A stretch of 64,000 nt of DNA from Streptomyces sp. NBC_00464 (GTDB lineage Bacteria; Actinomycetota; Actinomycetes; Streptomycetales; Streptomycetaceae). The stretch covers positions 5,332,001-5,396,000 of the forward strand of contig NZ_CP107899.1 in the NCBI RefSeq assembly GCF_036013915.1, written 5' to 3'. Each line of letters opens with the position of its first letter. The first letter of the stretch is position 1. This document shows, one piece after another, positions 21,531-30,812 of the stretch. The translations under genes were made by a program, and so were the position numbers. A model generated the notes under the pieces. The model ran no database searches. It saw only the letters and a list, made by a program, of their open reading frames with translations, and had not been told where the DNA came from.

Positions 21531-23450
21531 GTGGGGTCCATTCCCTTGCAGCGGGACATCGTGCAGCGTCCCGGAACCACTGGCGCGTCCACGGGCGCAC
21601 AGCCCGTCGCCCGGACGAGCCTGCCCGGGAACCTGCTCGCGCCCTCCGCGGCCCGGCGGTTCGTCGCGGCGGCGCTCGCCGAGTGGAGCGGGCTCGGGCT
21701 GCCCGCGGCCGTCGGCTTCAGCGAGCGGCTGTCCGACGACGCGGCGGTCATCGTCAGCGAACTCGTCACCAACGCCGTCGTGCACGCCGGGACCAACGTC
21801 GAACTGCTCTTCCGGCTGGAGGAGGCGACCGAGGACGAGTCCTCCGCGCTCGTCCTGGAGGTCTCCGACCACCACCCGACCCGCGCCGTGCGCAGCGACC
21901 GCCCCGAAACCGGCACCGACGGCTCCGACGCACCGGGGGAGCCCGCCGAGTACGGGCGCGGCCTGGAACTCGTCGCCACCCTCGCCGAACGCTGGGGCAT
22001 CACCTACCGCACCGGCCTCAAGACCGTCTGGGCCCGGCTCCCCGTCGACGACTGGAACCCCTTCCCCGACGCCCGCCCCGAGGCCGGATTCCAGCGCGGA
22101 CTGCGCGCCGCCGAACTCCTCGCCCCCACCGCCCGCCGTGCCCTGCGCGACGACGCGGACTGGGCGGGGCGCGGCGCGCTGTCCTTCCTCGCCGAGGCCT
22201 CGGACCTGCTGGCCGGCCAGCTCGACGAGGACATCGTGGCCGCGCTCGCCGGACAGTTACTCGTGCCCCGGCTCGCCGACTGGTGCGCGATCTGGCTGGA
22301 GCCCGAGACAGCGGGCCGCGCGGCCGTCCCGCGGCTCGCCAAGGTCTGGCACGTCGACGAGACCCGCATCCAGCCACTGCGCACCCTCCTGGAGGGCGAC
22401 CCGCTCCGTCTCCCCGAGCGGGTCGGCACCGGACCCGTCTCTATGCCGTGGCCCGGCAGCGCCGAGGACGGCGGTCAGCCGGACGGGACCGAAGGCGTCG
22501 CCCTCGCCTACCGGATCACCTCGGGCGGCCGCACCCTCGGCGCCGTACTCCTCGGCCGCGAAGGCATCGCCCGCGTCCCCGACGAGGTCACCGCCCTGAT
22601 CGAGGACTTCGTCCGCAGGGTCGGCCTCGCCGTGGGCGCGGCCCGCGCCTACACCCGGCAGGCCACCATCAGCCGCATCCTTCAACGCGGACTGCTGCCC
22701 AGCAAGGTCGCCGACATACCGGGCGTCGTCAGCTCCCTCGTCTACGAACCCAGCGACGACGGGGTCGTCGGGGGTGACTTCTACGACATCTTCCCGTGCC
22801 CCAACGATCGCTGGTGCTTCGTCCTCGGCGACGTCCAGGGCAGCGGCCCCGAAGCGGCCGTCGTGACCGGACTGGCCCGCCCCTGGCTGCGGCTGCTGGC
22901 CCGGGAGGGCTTCCAGGCCGACGAGGTCCTGGTCCGCCTCAACCGGCTGCTCCTCGACGACGCGATGGAGGCTGCCGAGGCGGCCGCGCTCATGGTCGCC
23001 GCCGCCGGAGGCCAGCACTCGGCGGACAGCGGACAGTCCCGGTTCCTCTCCCTGCTGTACGGGGAGCTCGTGCCGCTGCCCGGCGGCGGCGCCCGCTGCA
23101 CCCTGGTCAGCGCGGGGCACCCGCTGCCGCTGCTGCTGCGCCCCGACGGCACGGTGCGCCCGGCCGCCGAGCCCCAGCTGCTTCTCGGCGTCATGGACGA
23201 CGCGGTGTACGAGACCCAGAGCTTCGACCTGGCCCCCGGCGACAGCCTCCTGTGCGTCACCGACGGGGTCACGGAACGGCGCTCGGGGCCGCTGATGTTC
23301 GACGACGGCGACGGGCTGGCGCAGGCGCTCTCCGGCTGCGCCGGGCTGACCGCGGAGGGGATCGCGGACCGCATCAAGCACGCCGTGCACGCCTTCGCCG
23401 AGCGCCCGCCGGACGACGATCTGGCGCTGCTGGTCCTCCAGGCCCAGTAG
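21531..23450 (+). CDS. SpoIIE-type serine phosphatase with anti-sigma-factor-like ATPase domain
   Basis: A 639-residue regulator. Residues about 30-165 form a histidine-kinase-like ATPase domain of the RsbW/SpoIIAB type, with the N-box SELVTNAVVHAG (N81). A central region of about 200-370 looks GAF-like. Residues about 395-639 are a PP2C/SpoIIE phosphatase (GGDFYDIF, GDVQGSG, ATLVSAGHP-like, CVTDGVTERR, PDDDLALLVL). Such fusions switch anti-anti-sigma factors by phosphorylation and dephosphorylation. The GTG at 21531 has GGAG 7 nt upstream. No sigma factor or STAS gene is adjacent, so targets are unknown. It lies before hemW, on the same strand. Confidence 0.88.
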   Translation: MGSIPLQRDIVQRPGTTGASTGAQPVARTSLPGNLLAPSAARRFVAAALAEWSGLGLPAAVGFSERLSDDAAVIVSELVTNAVVHAGTNVELLFRLEEATEDESSALVLEVSDHHPTRAVRSDRPETGTDGSDAPGEPAEYGRGLELVATLAERWGITYRTGLKTVWARLPVDDWNPFPDARPEAGFQRGLRAAELLAPTARRALRDDADWAGRGALSFLAEASDLLAGQLDEDIVAALAGQLLVPRLADWCAIWLEPETAGRAAVPRLAKVWHVDETRIQPLRTLLEGDPLRLPERVGTGPVSMPWPGSAEDGGQPDGTEGVALAYRITSGGRTLGAVLLGREGIARVPDEVTALIEDFVRRVGLAVGAARAYTRQATISRILQRGLLPSKVADIPGVVSSLVYEPSDDGVVGGDFYDIFPCPNDRWCFVLGDVQGSGPEAAVVTGLARPWLRLLAREGFQADEVLVRLNRLLLDDAMEAAEAAALMVAAAGGQHSADSGQSRFLSLLYGELVPLPGGGARCTLVSAGHPLPLLLRPDGTVRPAAEPQLLLGVMDDAVYETQSFDLAPGDSLLCVTDGVTERRSGPLMFDDGDGLAQALSGCAGLTAEGIADRIKHAVHAFAERPPDDDLALLVLQAQ

Positions 23451-23490
23451 CCCCGTCCCGGGCGTGGCGTCCGGTTGCCGGGCGGCGCGC

Positions 23491-23496
23491 GACAAT
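23491..23496 (+). promoter_or_regulatory. -10 element for leaderless hemW
   Basis: GACAAT with 7 nt to the ATG at 23504. The identical hexamer and nearly the same spacing occur before era and recO. Confidence 0.5.
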
Positions 23497-23503
23497 GGAC
23501 GGT

Positions 23504-24736
23504 ATGCCTTCCGTACTGCCCGATGGTGAGCCCGTGCCCGACGACGGGGCGCTGCCCCGCCATGCCCTGGAAGGCGCCGCCGAACGCCCGCTCGGCTTCT
23601 ATCTGCACGTGCCGTACTGCGCGACCCGCTGCGGCTACTGCGACTTCAACACCTACACCGCTACCGAGCTGCGCGGCTCCGGTGGTGCGCTGGCCTCCCG
23701 GGACAACTACGCCTCCCATCTCATCGGTGAGGTCCGCCAGGCCCGCAAGGTCCTCGGCGACGACCCCCGCCAGGTCCGTACGGTCTTCGTCGGAGGCGGC
23801 ACGCCGACGCTGCTGGCCGCCGCCGATCTGGTCCGGATGCTGGCCGCGATCCGCGAGGAGTTCGGGCTCGCGGACGACGCCGAGATCACCACCGAGGCGA
23901 ACCCGGAGTCCGTCGGACCCGCCTATCTCGCGGAGCTGCGCGAGGGCGGCTTCAACCGGATCTCCTTCGGGATGCAGAGCGCCCGGCAGCACGTCCTGAA
24001 GATCCTCGACCGCACCCACACGCCCGGCCGGCCCGAAGCGTGTGTCGCCGAGGCGAGGGCGGCCGGCTTCGATCACGTCAACCTCGACCTGATCTACGGC
24101 ACCCCGGGCGAGTCCGACGACGACTGGCGCGCCTCCCTCGACGCGGCGATCGGCGCCGGGCCCGACCATGTGTCGGCGTACGCCCTGATCGTCGAGGAGG
24201 GCACCCAGCTGGCCCGCCGGATCAAGCGCGGCGAGATCCCGATGACGGACGACGACGCGCACGCCGACCGCTATCTCATCGCGGACGAGGCGATGGCCGC
24301 GGCCGGCTTCTCCTGGTACGAGGTGTCGAACTGGGCCCGGACCCCCGAGGGCCGCTGCCTGCACAACGAGCTGTACTGGCGCGGCGCCGACTGGTGGGGC
24401 GCCGGACCCGGCGCGCACAGCCACGTCGGCGGCGTGCGCTGGTGGAACGTGAAGCACCCGGGGGCGTACGCGCAGGCGCTGGCCGAGGGGCGCTCGCCCG
24501 GCGCGGGCCGCGAGATCCTCTCCGCGGAGGACCGGCGCGTCGAGCGCATCCTGCTGGAGCTGCGGCTCGTCGACGGCTGCCCGCTGTCGCTGCTCGCCCC
24601 GGCGGGGCTTGCGGCGGCGGGGCGGGCGGTGGACGACGGGCTGCTGGAGCCGGGGCCGTACGGGGAGGGGCGGGCGGTGCTGACCCTGCGGGGGCGGTTG
24701 CTGGCGGATGCGGTGGTGAGGGACCTGGTGGACTGA
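23504..24736 (+). CDS. hemW: HemW-type radical SAM protein (haem chaperone)
   Basis: A 410-residue radical SAM protein. The cluster motif CATRCGYC gives C39, C43 and C46. GGGTPTLL, EANPES and RISFGMQS are typical of the HemN/HemW superfamily. It lacks the extra N-terminal features of true HemN, so it fits HemW, which carries haem to respiratory enzymes, rather than coproporphyrinogen dehydrogenase. ATG 23504 was chosen because a -10 box lies 7 nt before it; ATG 23495 would add three residues. A palindromic repeat follows at 24814. Confidence 0.9.
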   Translation: MPSVLPDGEPVPDDGALPRHALEGAAERPLGFYLHVPYCATRCGYCDFNTYTATELRGSGGALASRDNYASHLIGEVRQARKVLGDDPRQVRTVFVGGGTPTLLAAADLVRMLAAIREEFGLADDAEITTEANPESVGPAYLAELREGGFNRISFGMQSARQHVLKILDRTHTPGRPEACVAEARAAGFDHVNLDLIYGTPGESDDDWRASLDAAIGAGPDHVSAYALIVEEGTQLARRIKRGEIPMTDDDAHADRYLIADEAMAAAGFSWYEVSNWARTPEGRCLHNELYWRGADWWGAGPGAHSHVGGVRWWNVKHPGAYAQALAEGRSPGAGREILSAEDRRVERILLELRLVDGCPLSLLAPAGLAAAGRAVDDGLLEPGPYGEGRAVLTLRGRLLADAVVRDLVD

Positions 24737-24813
24737 GGGGGCGCGTGGTGCGTGTCGCGTGGCGGGGGTGGCGCCTGCGGCGGGCCTGTTCCCCTACCCG
24801 CCCCTTCCCGTAG

Positions 24814-24861
24814 CCGGGGCTCCGCCCCGGACCCCGCTCCTCAAGCGCCGGCGGGGCTGGA
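24814..24861 (+). repeat. Intergenic palindromic repeat, copy 1
   Basis: A block beginning CCGGGGCTCCGCCCCGG and ending CGCCGGCGGGGCTGGA. It contains the hairpin GGGGC TCC GCCCC and a second GCCGGC centre. It is nearly identical over about 48 nt to 34667-34714 and partly to 16559-16580. It lies between hemW and the convergent DUF3097 gene. Confidence 0.8.
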
Positions 24862-24881
24862 CGTGTGCCGGGCCCGGTCAC

Positions 24882-25712
24882 TCATGGGCTGGAAGTGGAC
24901 GGCGCCGTCACGAAATCGATCAGCTCCTCCACCCGGCCCAGCAGCTCCGGCTCCAGGTCCCGGTAGGAGCGGACCGTCGACAGGATCCGCTGCCACGCCG
25001 CACCCGTGTTCTCCGGCCACCCCAGCGACCGGCACACGCCCGTCTTCCAGTCCTGCCCGCGCGGCACCACCGGCCACCCGGGGATCCCGACGGACGACGG
25101 CTTCACGGCCTCCCACACGTCGATGTACGGGTGGCCGACCACCAGGACGTTCCCGTCCGAGATCTGCGCCGCGATCCGGGACTCCTTGGAGCCCGGTACG
25201 AGATGGTCGACCAGCACTCCCAGACGCGCGTCCGGGCCCGGCGAGAACTCGCGCACGATCGCGGGGAGGTCGTCGATGCCCTCCAGGTACTCCACGACCA
25301 CGCCCTCGATCCGCAGGTCGTCGCCCCAGACCCGCTCCACCAGCTCGGCGTCGTGCCGGCCCTCCACGTAGATGCGTCCGGCCCGCGCCACCCGGGCCCG
25401 CGCGCCGGGAACGGCCACCGAGCCGGAGGCCGTACGGGCGGGGCGGGCCGGGCCGCCCGCCGACGGGCGCACCAGCGTGACGACCCGGCCCTCCAGCAGG
25501 AAGCCGCGCGGCGCCATCGGGAAGACCCGGTGCTTGCCGAACCGGTCCTCCAGGGTCACCGTCGGGCCCTCGGCCGTCTTCTCGCACCGGATCACGGCAC
25601 CGCAGAAGCCGGTGGCGACGTCCTCCACGACCAGATCCGGGTCGGCGGGCACCTCGGGGGCGGGGGCGGACTTCTTCCACGGCGGGGTCAGGTCCGGCTG
25701 GTAGCTGCGCAT
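24882..25712 (-). CDS. DUF3097 family protein
   Basis: A 276-residue actinobacterial protein, starting MRSYQPDLTPPWKK. Residues about 120-225 (YVEGRHDAELVERVWG, YLEGIDDLP, GVLVDHLVPGSKESR) form a Toprim-like core with conserved acidic residues (VEGRHDAE and VDHL), so a metal-dependent nucleic acid role is conceivable. TATCGT on the minus strand (25719-25724) lies 6 nt before the ATG, consistent with a leaderless transcript. Family recognised from its whole sequence; no experimental function is known to me. Confidence 0.8.
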   Translation of the reverse strand: MRSYQPDLTPPWKKSAPAPEVPADPDLVVEDVATGFCGAVIRCEKTAEGPTVTLEDRFGKHRVFPMAPRGFLLEGRVVTLVRPSAGGPARPARTASGSVAVPGARARVARAGRIYVEGRHDAELVERVWGDDLRIEGVVVEYLEGIDDLPAIVREFSPGPDARLGVLVDHLVPGSKESRIAAQISDGNVLVVGHPYIDVWEAVKPSSVGIPGWPVVPRGQDWKTGVCRSLGWPENTGAAWQRILSTVRSYRDLEPELLGRVEELIDFVTAPSTSSP

Positions 25713-25737
25713 CGGACGACGATAAGCGGGGAGCGGG

Positions 25738-26469
25738 CTACGACACGCCGAACCGGGCAGCGAGGTCGTCGCGCTGGGCCCGTACGAACGCGGCGTCCAC
25801 CACGGCCCCGTGCCCCGGCACGTACAACGCGTCCTCGCCGCCCAGCTCCAGCAGCCGGTCCAGCGCCGCCGGCCAGCGCGCGGGGAATGCGTCCGGTCCG
25901 GCCTGGGGGTCGCCGGACTCCTCGACCAGGTCGCCGCAGAACACGATCGCCGGCGAGTCGGAGACGCCGGGCACCAGCACCGCCAGATCGTGGCCGCTGT
26001 GCGCCGGACCCGCGTTCACCAGCAGCACCTCGCGCCCGCCGCCCAGATCGAGCGTCCATTCGGCGATCACCTCGTGGTGGGGCGCCACAAGGACATCGGC
26101 GGACTCCGCCGCGTCCTGTTCGGGCAGGCCCTGCCGCACCGCGTCGGCGTGCAGTTCGTCCGCCCCGTGCCGCAGCACATCCCTCATGCCCCCGGCGCCG
26201 TACACCTGCGTCCCGGCGAAGGCGGCCGTGCCCAGCACATGATCGAAATGGGGGTGGCTGAGTGCGATATGTGTCACCCTTTGGCCCAGCAGCGACTGCG
26301 CCTGGCGGCGTACCTCCACCGCTTCACGCAGTGACGATCCGGTGTCGCAGAGCAGCACTCCGTCCGTCCCGGCCACCAGTGCGACCGTTGCATCCCACAC
26401 GGGAAGGCGTCGCCGGCCCACTCCGTGTCCGAGTCGCTCCCAGCCGAACTCTTCCCAAGAGGCGTCCAT
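25738..26469 (-). CDS. MBL-fold metallo-hydrolase
   Basis: A 243-residue metallo-beta-lactamase-fold hydrolase. The metal site [10 protein letters not shown] is near residue 75, followed by [19 protein letters not shown] and VPGHGAVVD. These supply the usual two-metal ligands. The substrate class (thioester, lactone or similar) is not readable. A minus-strand TAGCGT (26476-26481) lies 6 nt before the ATG, suggesting a leaderless mRNA. It is 25 nt upstream of the DUF3097 gene on the same strand, so the two may be cotranscribed. It diverges from hrcA. Confidence 0.85.
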   Translation of the reverse strand: MDASWEEFGWERLGHGVGRRRLPVWDATVALVAGTDGVLLCDTGSSLREAVEVRRQAQSLLGQRVTHIALSHPHFDHVLGTAAFAGTQVYGAGGMRDVLRHGADELHADAVRQGLPEQDAAESADVLVAPHHEVIAEWTLDLGGGREVLLVNAGPAHSGHDLAVLVPGVSDSPAIVFCGDLVEESGDPQAGPDAFPARWPAALDRLLELGGEDALYVPGHGAVVDAAFVRAQRDDLAARFGVS

Positions 26470-26551
26470 GGGACGACGCTATCGGCAACGACCTGCGCAG
26501 TCTCGCGGTAGCGTGGCCGGTCGCCCTTGCTAGGGGGCTACCCCGTCGCCG

Positions 26552-26557
26552 TACACT
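26552..26557 (+). promoter_or_regulatory. -10 element of hrcA-dnaJ2
   Basis: TACACT, with a possible -35 TTGCTA at 26527-26532 (19-nt spacer). Transcription would start about 8 nt before the CIRCE element, so HrcA bound there would block it. Confidence 0.5.
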
Positions 26558-26570
26558 GGCCGGGGGATTG

Positions 26571-26597
26571 CTGGCACTCGTACGCACAGAGTGCCAG
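26571..26597 (+). promoter_or_regulatory. CIRCE operator for HrcA
   Basis: CTGGCACTC (26571-26579), a 9-nt spacer, GAGTGCCAG (26589-26597): a perfect inverted repeat matching the CIRCE core GCACTC-N9-GAGTGC. It lies directly downstream of the likely hrcA promoter and 57 nt before hrcA. Confidence 0.95.
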
Positions 26598-26654
26598 GAG
26601 AAGACCCGGGAACGGCCCGAGAACCACCGAGGTACACAGCTGGAGGTGTGCGCG

Positions 26655-27671
26655 ATGCTCAGCGAACGCAGACTCGAAGTGCTGCGCGCCATCGTCCAGG
26701 ACTATGTCGGCACCGAGGAGCCCGTCGGCTCCAAGGCGCTCACGGAGCGGCACAAGCTGGGGGTCTCCCCGGCCACCGTCCGCAACGACATGGCGGTGCT
26801 GGAGGACGAGGGCTTCATCGCCCAGCCGCACACCAGCGCGGGACGCATCCCGACGGACAAGGGTTACCGGCTCTTCGTCGACAAGCTCGCGGGCGTCAAG
26901 CCCCTGTCGTCGCCGGAGCGCCGTGCCATTCAGAATTTCCTCGACGGCGCGGTCGACCTCGACGATGTCGTGGGACGTACCGTACGGCTGCTCGCGCAGC
27001 TGACCCGGCAGGTCGCCGTCGTGCAGTACCCCTCGCTGACCCGCTCGACGGTGCGGCACGTGGAACTGCTTTCGCTGGCCCCCGCCCGGCTGATGCTCGT
27101 GCTGATCACGGACACCGGCCGGGTCGAACAGCGGCTGGTGGACTGCCCCGCGCCGTTCGGTGAGACCTCTCTCGCCGATCTGCGGGCCCGGCTCAACAGC
27201 CGGGTCGTGGGACGCCGTTTCGCGGACGTCCCGCAGCTGGTGCAGGACCTGCCGGAATCATTCGAGAGCGAGGACCGGGGAACCGTGTCCACCGTGCTCT
27301 CGATCCTCCTCGAATGCCTCGTCGAGGAGACGGAGGAGCGGCTGATGATCGGCGGCACCTCCAACCTCACCCGCTTCGGGCACGACTTCCCTGTGATGAT
27401 CCGGCCGGTGCTGGAGGCATTGGAGGAGCAGGTCGTGCTGCTGAAGCTGCTCGGCGAGGCCAAGGACTCGGGCATGACCGTACGTATCGGGCACGAGAAC
27501 GCCCACGAGGGGCTCAACTCCACGTCCGTCGTCGCGGTCGGCTACGGTTCGGGCGACGAGGCAGTCGCCAAACTCGGCGTGGTCGGACCGACCCGCATGG
27601 ACTACCCCGGAACGATGGGAGCGGTACGCGCAGTGGCACGTTACGTCGGACAGATCCTGGCGGAGTCGTAA
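26655..27671 (+). CDS. hrcA: Heat-inducible transcription repressor HrcA
   Basis: A 338-residue repressor of chaperone genes. The N-terminal winged helix ([24 protein letters not shown]) binds CIRCE. The middle and C-terminal domains match HrcA across their length ([14 protein letters not shown], then [22 protein letters not shown]). GroE is known to help HrcA fold, which links repression to chaperone demand. GGAGGTG (26642-26648) lies 6 nt before ATG 26655. A perfect CIRCE is upstream, so the gene is autoregulated. dnaJ2 follows with no gap. Confidence 0.97.
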   Translation: MLSERRLEVLRAIVQDYVGTEEPVGSKALTERHKLGVSPATVRNDMAVLEDEGFIAQPHTSAGRIPTDKGYRLFVDKLAGVKPLSSPERRAIQNFLDGAVDLDDVVGRTVRLLAQLTRQVAVVQYPSLTRSTVRHVELLSLAPARLMLVLITDTGRVEQRLVDCPAPFGETSLADLRARLNSRVVGRRFADVPQLVQDLPESFESEDRGTVSTVLSILLECLVEETEERLMIGGTSNLTRFGHDFPVMIRPVLEALEEQVVLLKLLGEAKDSGMTVRIGHENAHEGLNSTSVVAVGYGSGDEAVAKLGVVGPTRMDYPGTMGAVRAVARYVGQILAES

Positions 27672-28808
27672 GTGGCCACGGACTACTACGCCGTACTCGG
27701 CGTGCGCCGCGACGCTTCGCAGGACGAGATCAAGAAGGCCTTCCGGAGGCTCGCCCGCGAGCTGCACCCGGATGTGAACCCCGATCCGAAGACCCAGGAG
27801 CGGTTCAAGGAGATCAACGCCGCTTACGAGGTGTTGTCGGACGCTCAGAAGAAGCAGGTCTACGACCTCGGCGGCGACCCGCTGTCCGCCTCCGGAGGCG
27901 GTGGCGCGGGCGGATTCGGACAGGGCGGCTTCGGCAACTTCTCCGACATCATGGACGCGTTCTTCGGCACGGCGTCGCAGCGCGGACCCCGTTCGCGCAC
28001 CCGCCGCGGCCAGGACGCCATGATCCGGCTGGAGATCGACCTCTCCGAGTCGGCCTTCGGTACGACCAAGGACATCCAGGTCGACACGGCCGTCGTCTGT
28101 ACGACCTGTAGTGGCGAGGGTGCCGCACCCGGCACCTCCGCCCAGACCTGTGACATGTGCCGCGGCCGCGGCGAGGTCTCCCAGGTCACCCGGTCGTTCC
28201 TCGGCCAGGTCATGACCTCGCGGCCCTGCCCCCAGTGCCAGGGCTTCGGTACGGTCGTGCCGACGCCGTGCCCGGAGTGCGCCGGTGACGGCCGCATCCG
28301 CTCGCGGCGCACGCTCACCGTGAAGATCCCCGCAGGTGTCGACAACGGCACCCGCATCCAGCTCGCGGGCGAGGGTGAGGTCGGCCCCGGCGGCGGCCCC
28401 GCCGGCGATCTCTACGTCGAGATCCACGAGCTGCCGCACGCCGTGTTCCAGCGGCGCGGCGACGATCTGCACTGCACGGTCACCATCCCGATGACGGCGG
28501 CGGCCCTCGGCACCAAGGTGCCGCTGGAGACGCTCGACGGCCTTGAGGAGGTCGACATCCGGCCGGGCACCCAGTCCGGCCAGTCCGTCCCGCTGCACGG
28601 ACGCGGCATCACGCACCTGCGAGGCGGCGGGCGCGGCGACCTCATCGTGCACGTCGAGGTGATGACCCCGACCAAGATGGACCCGGAGCAGGAGCGTCTG
28701 CTGCGCGAGCTGTCGAAACTGCGCGGCGAGGAGCGGCCCACCGGCCAGTTCCAGCCCGGGCAGCAGGGTCTGTTCTCGCGTCTGAAGGACGCGTTCAACG
28801 GCCGCTAG
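27672..28808 (+). CDS. dnaJ2: Molecular chaperone DnaJ (second copy type)
   Basis: A 378-residue type I J-protein. The J domain has HPD at 32-34; a short Gly-rich stretch GGGGAGGFGQGGFG follows at about 77-91; four zinc motifs CxxCxGxG are present (CTTCSGEG, CDMCRGRG, CPQCQGFG, CPECAGDG); then the substrate-binding C-terminal domain. It stimulates DnaK and holds unfolded protein. The GTG start is the codon immediately after the hrcA stop (TAA GTG), so the pair forms one HrcA/CIRCE-controlled operon. A palindromic terminator follows. Confidence 0.96.
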   Translation: MATDYYAVLGVRRDASQDEIKKAFRRLARELHPDVNPDPKTQERFKEINAAYEVLSDAQKKQVYDLGGDPLSASGGGGAGGFGQGGFGNFSDIMDAFFGTASQRGPRSRTRRGQDAMIRLEIDLSESAFGTTKDIQVDTAVVCTTCSGEGAAPGTSAQTCDMCRGRGEVSQVTRSFLGQVMTSRPCPQCQGFGTVVPTPCPECAGDGRIRSRRTLTVKIPAGVDNGTRIQLAGEGEVGPGGGPAGDLYVEIHELPHAVFQRRGDDLHCTVTIPMTAAALGTKVPLETLDGLEEVDIRPGTQSGQSVPLHGRGITHLRGGGRGDLIVHVEVMTPTKMDPEQERLLRELSKLRGEERPTGQFQPGQQGLFSRLKDAFNGR

Positions 28809-28826
28809 ATCCACGTGAACGATGTC

Positions 28827-28853
28827 GTACGGGCCCGGATTCCGGGCCCGTAC
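28827..28853. terminator. Terminator after dnaJ2
   Basis: A near-perfect palindrome, GTACGGGCCCGGA (28827-28839) / TCCGGGCCCGTAC (28841-28853), 18 nt after the stop codon. Confidence 0.75.
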
Positions 28854-28922
28854 CGCATTGTGGACAAAATGTGGCACCGGGGTGCGTATCGCCGGACACG
28901 GGGGACATGACACGATGCGGTC

Positions 28923-29996
28923 ATGTCATCCGCGTTGACCGATCTCTGCCGGTATCCGATCGTGCAGGCCCCGATGGCGGGTGGGACCTCGTGTCCGCAG
29001 CTCGTCGCGGCCGTCGCCGAGGCCGGCGGGCTCGGCTTCCTGGCCGCCGGGTACAAGACGACGGACGGCATGTACAACGAGATCAAACAGGTGCGCGGTC
29101 TCACCGGCCAGCCCTTCGGCGTCAACCTGTTCATGCCGCAGCCGAACCTCGCCGACCCGGCCGCCGTCGAGGTGTACCGGCATCAGCTCGCGGGCGAGAC
29201 ATCCTGGTACGAGACCCCGCTCGGCGACACCGACACCGGCGGTGACGACGGCTACGAGGCCAAGCTCGCCATCCTGCTGGAGGACCCGGTCCCGGTCGTC
29301 TCCTTCACCTTCGGCTGCCCCTCCCGCGACACCCTCGACGCGTTCGCCGCGGTGGGTACGTACACGGTCGTCACGGTCACCTCGCCGGAGGAGGCCCAGG
29401 CCGCCCAGTGGGCGGGCGCCGACGCCGTCTGCGCCCAGGGCATCGAGGCGGGCGGCCACCAGTCCACCTTCCGCGACGACCCCCAGATCGACGGCGCCGG
29501 GACCGGCCTGCTCTGCCTGGTGGCCCAGGTCCGCGAGACCGTGCAGATACCGATTGTCGCCGCGGGCGGACTGATGCGGGGATCCCAGATCGCCGCCGTG
29601 CTGGCGGCCGGCGCCGATGCCGCGCAGCTCGGCACCGCCTTCCTGGTCTGCCCCGAATCGGGCGCCCACCTGCTGCACAAGCAGGCCCTCACCAACCCGC
29701 TGTTCGTCCGCACCACCCTGACCCGGGCCTTCTCCGGACGCCCGGCCCGCGGCCTGGTCAACCGCTTCGTGCGCGAGCACGGACCGTACGCCCCCGCCGC
29801 CTACCCGCAGGTGCACCAGATGACGGCCGTGCTGCGCAAGGCGGCGGCCAAGGCCGGGGACGCGCAGGGCATGGCACTGTGGGCGGGGCAGGGCCACCGG
29901 ATGGCGCGCGAGCTGCCCGCCGGCCGGCTGGTCAGACTGCTTGCCGAGGAACTGGACGCCGCACGGACGGCAGTGAGCACAAGGAGTACACAGTGA
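28923..29996 (+). CDS. Nitronate monooxygenase (NPD family, FMN)
   Basis: A 357-residue TIM-barrel flavoenzyme. PIVQAPMAGGTS at the N-terminus, AQGIEAGGHQSTF in the centre (with the catalytic-type His) and AAGGLMRG, then AAQLGTAFL (phosphate binding) are diagnostic. It oxidises alkyl nitronates such as propionate 3-nitronate to protect the cell. CACGAT (28911-28916) 6 nt before the ATG may be a leaderless -10 box. Its stop overlaps the rsmE start by 4 nt (GTGA), so the two are coupled although no biochemical link is known. Confidence 0.88.
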   Translation: MSSALTDLCRYPIVQAPMAGGTSCPQLVAAVAEAGGLGFLAAGYKTTDGMYNEIKQVRGLTGQPFGVNLFMPQPNLADPAAVEVYRHQLAGETSWYETPLGDTDTGGDDGYEAKLAILLEDPVPVVSFTFGCPSRDTLDAFAAVGTYTVVTVTSPEEAQAAQWAGADAVCAQGIEAGGHQSTFRDDPQIDGAGTGLLCLVAQVRETVQIPIVAAGGLMRGSQIAAVLAAGADAAQLGTAFLVCPESGAHLLHKQALTNPLFVRTTLTRAFSGRPARGLVNRFVREHGPYAPAAYPQVHQMTAVLRKAAAKAGDAQGMALWAGQGHRMARELPAGRLVRLLAEELDAARTAVSTRSTQ

Positions 29997-30739
29997 CGGC
30001 ACCCGTCTTCGTCGTCGACCGGATGCCGCAGGGGCCCGGCTTCGTCCTGGAAGGGCCCGAGGGGCGGCACGCCGTCTCGGTGAAGCGCCTGCGCGCCGGT
30101 GAGGACGTCGTCCTGACGGACGGGAGCGGGCGCTGGGCCGAAGGCGTCGTGATGGCCGCCGAGGGCAAGGACCGGTTGGTGATCACCGACCTGGAGTCCG
30201 TCCACGAGGAACCCCGTCCCGACGTCCGTATCACCGTCGTCCAGGCGTTGCCCAAGGGTGACCGCGGCGAGGTCGCCGTCGAGACGATGACGGAGACCGG
30301 CGTCGACGCGGTCGTGCCGTGGCAGGCCGCGCGCTGCATCACCCAGTGGAAGGGCGACCGGGGCCTCAAGTCCCTGGCGAAGTGGCGCAGTACGGCCCGC
30401 GAGGCCGGCAAGCAGTCGCGCCGGGTCCGCTTCCCGGAGGTGGCGGACGCGTTGACGACCAAGCAGGTTGCCGCACTTCTGGCCACGGCCGACTTCGCGG
30501 CCGTGCTGCACGAGGACCGGGGGTACGCCAGTGAGCCGCTGGCCACCGTCGCGCTGCCCGGCGAGGGTGAGATCGTGCTGGTCGTAGGGCCCGAAGGAGG
30601 CGTGTCCCCGGAGGAATTGGCCGTTTTCGCCGCCGCGGGCGCCCGGACCTGCCGGCTCGGACCGACCGTTCTGCGCACCTCGACGGCGGGTACCGCGGCG
30701 GTTGCGCTGCTGCTGGGACGCACGGGGCGCTGGGCGTAG
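29993..30739 (+). CDS. rsmE: 16S rRNA (uracil1498-N3)-methyltransferase
   Basis: A 248-residue SPOUT-class methyltransferase. It has an N-terminal PUA-like domain (GPEGRHAVSVKRLRAGEDV) and a C-terminal trefoil knot with VGPEGGVSPEEL and LGPTVLRTSTAGTAA, the SAM-binding knot of RsmE. It methylates U1498 of 16S rRNA in the finished 30S subunit. The GTG 29993 overlaps the preceding stop and has AAGGAG at 29981-29986. In many bacteria rsmE follows dnaJ, as it nearly does here with one gene inserted. Confidence 0.94.
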   Translation: MTAPVFVVDRMPQGPGFVLEGPEGRHAVSVKRLRAGEDVVLTDGSGRWAEGVVMAAEGKDRLVITDLESVHEEPRPDVRITVVQALPKGDRGEVAVETMTETGVDAVVPWQAARCITQWKGDRGLKSLAKWRSTAREAGKQSRRVRFPEVADALTTKQVAALLATADFAAVLHEDRGYASEPLATVALPGEGEIVLVVGPEGGVSPEELAVFAAAGARTCRLGPTVLRTSTAGTAAVALLLGRTGRWA

Positions 30740-30812
30740 CGACTTTCCGGCCGGGGCAGTTGTGGCCGCAAGCGGTCTACCGCTGCGCCGGGAGCGGTGG
30801 GAAGCTGCCCGT

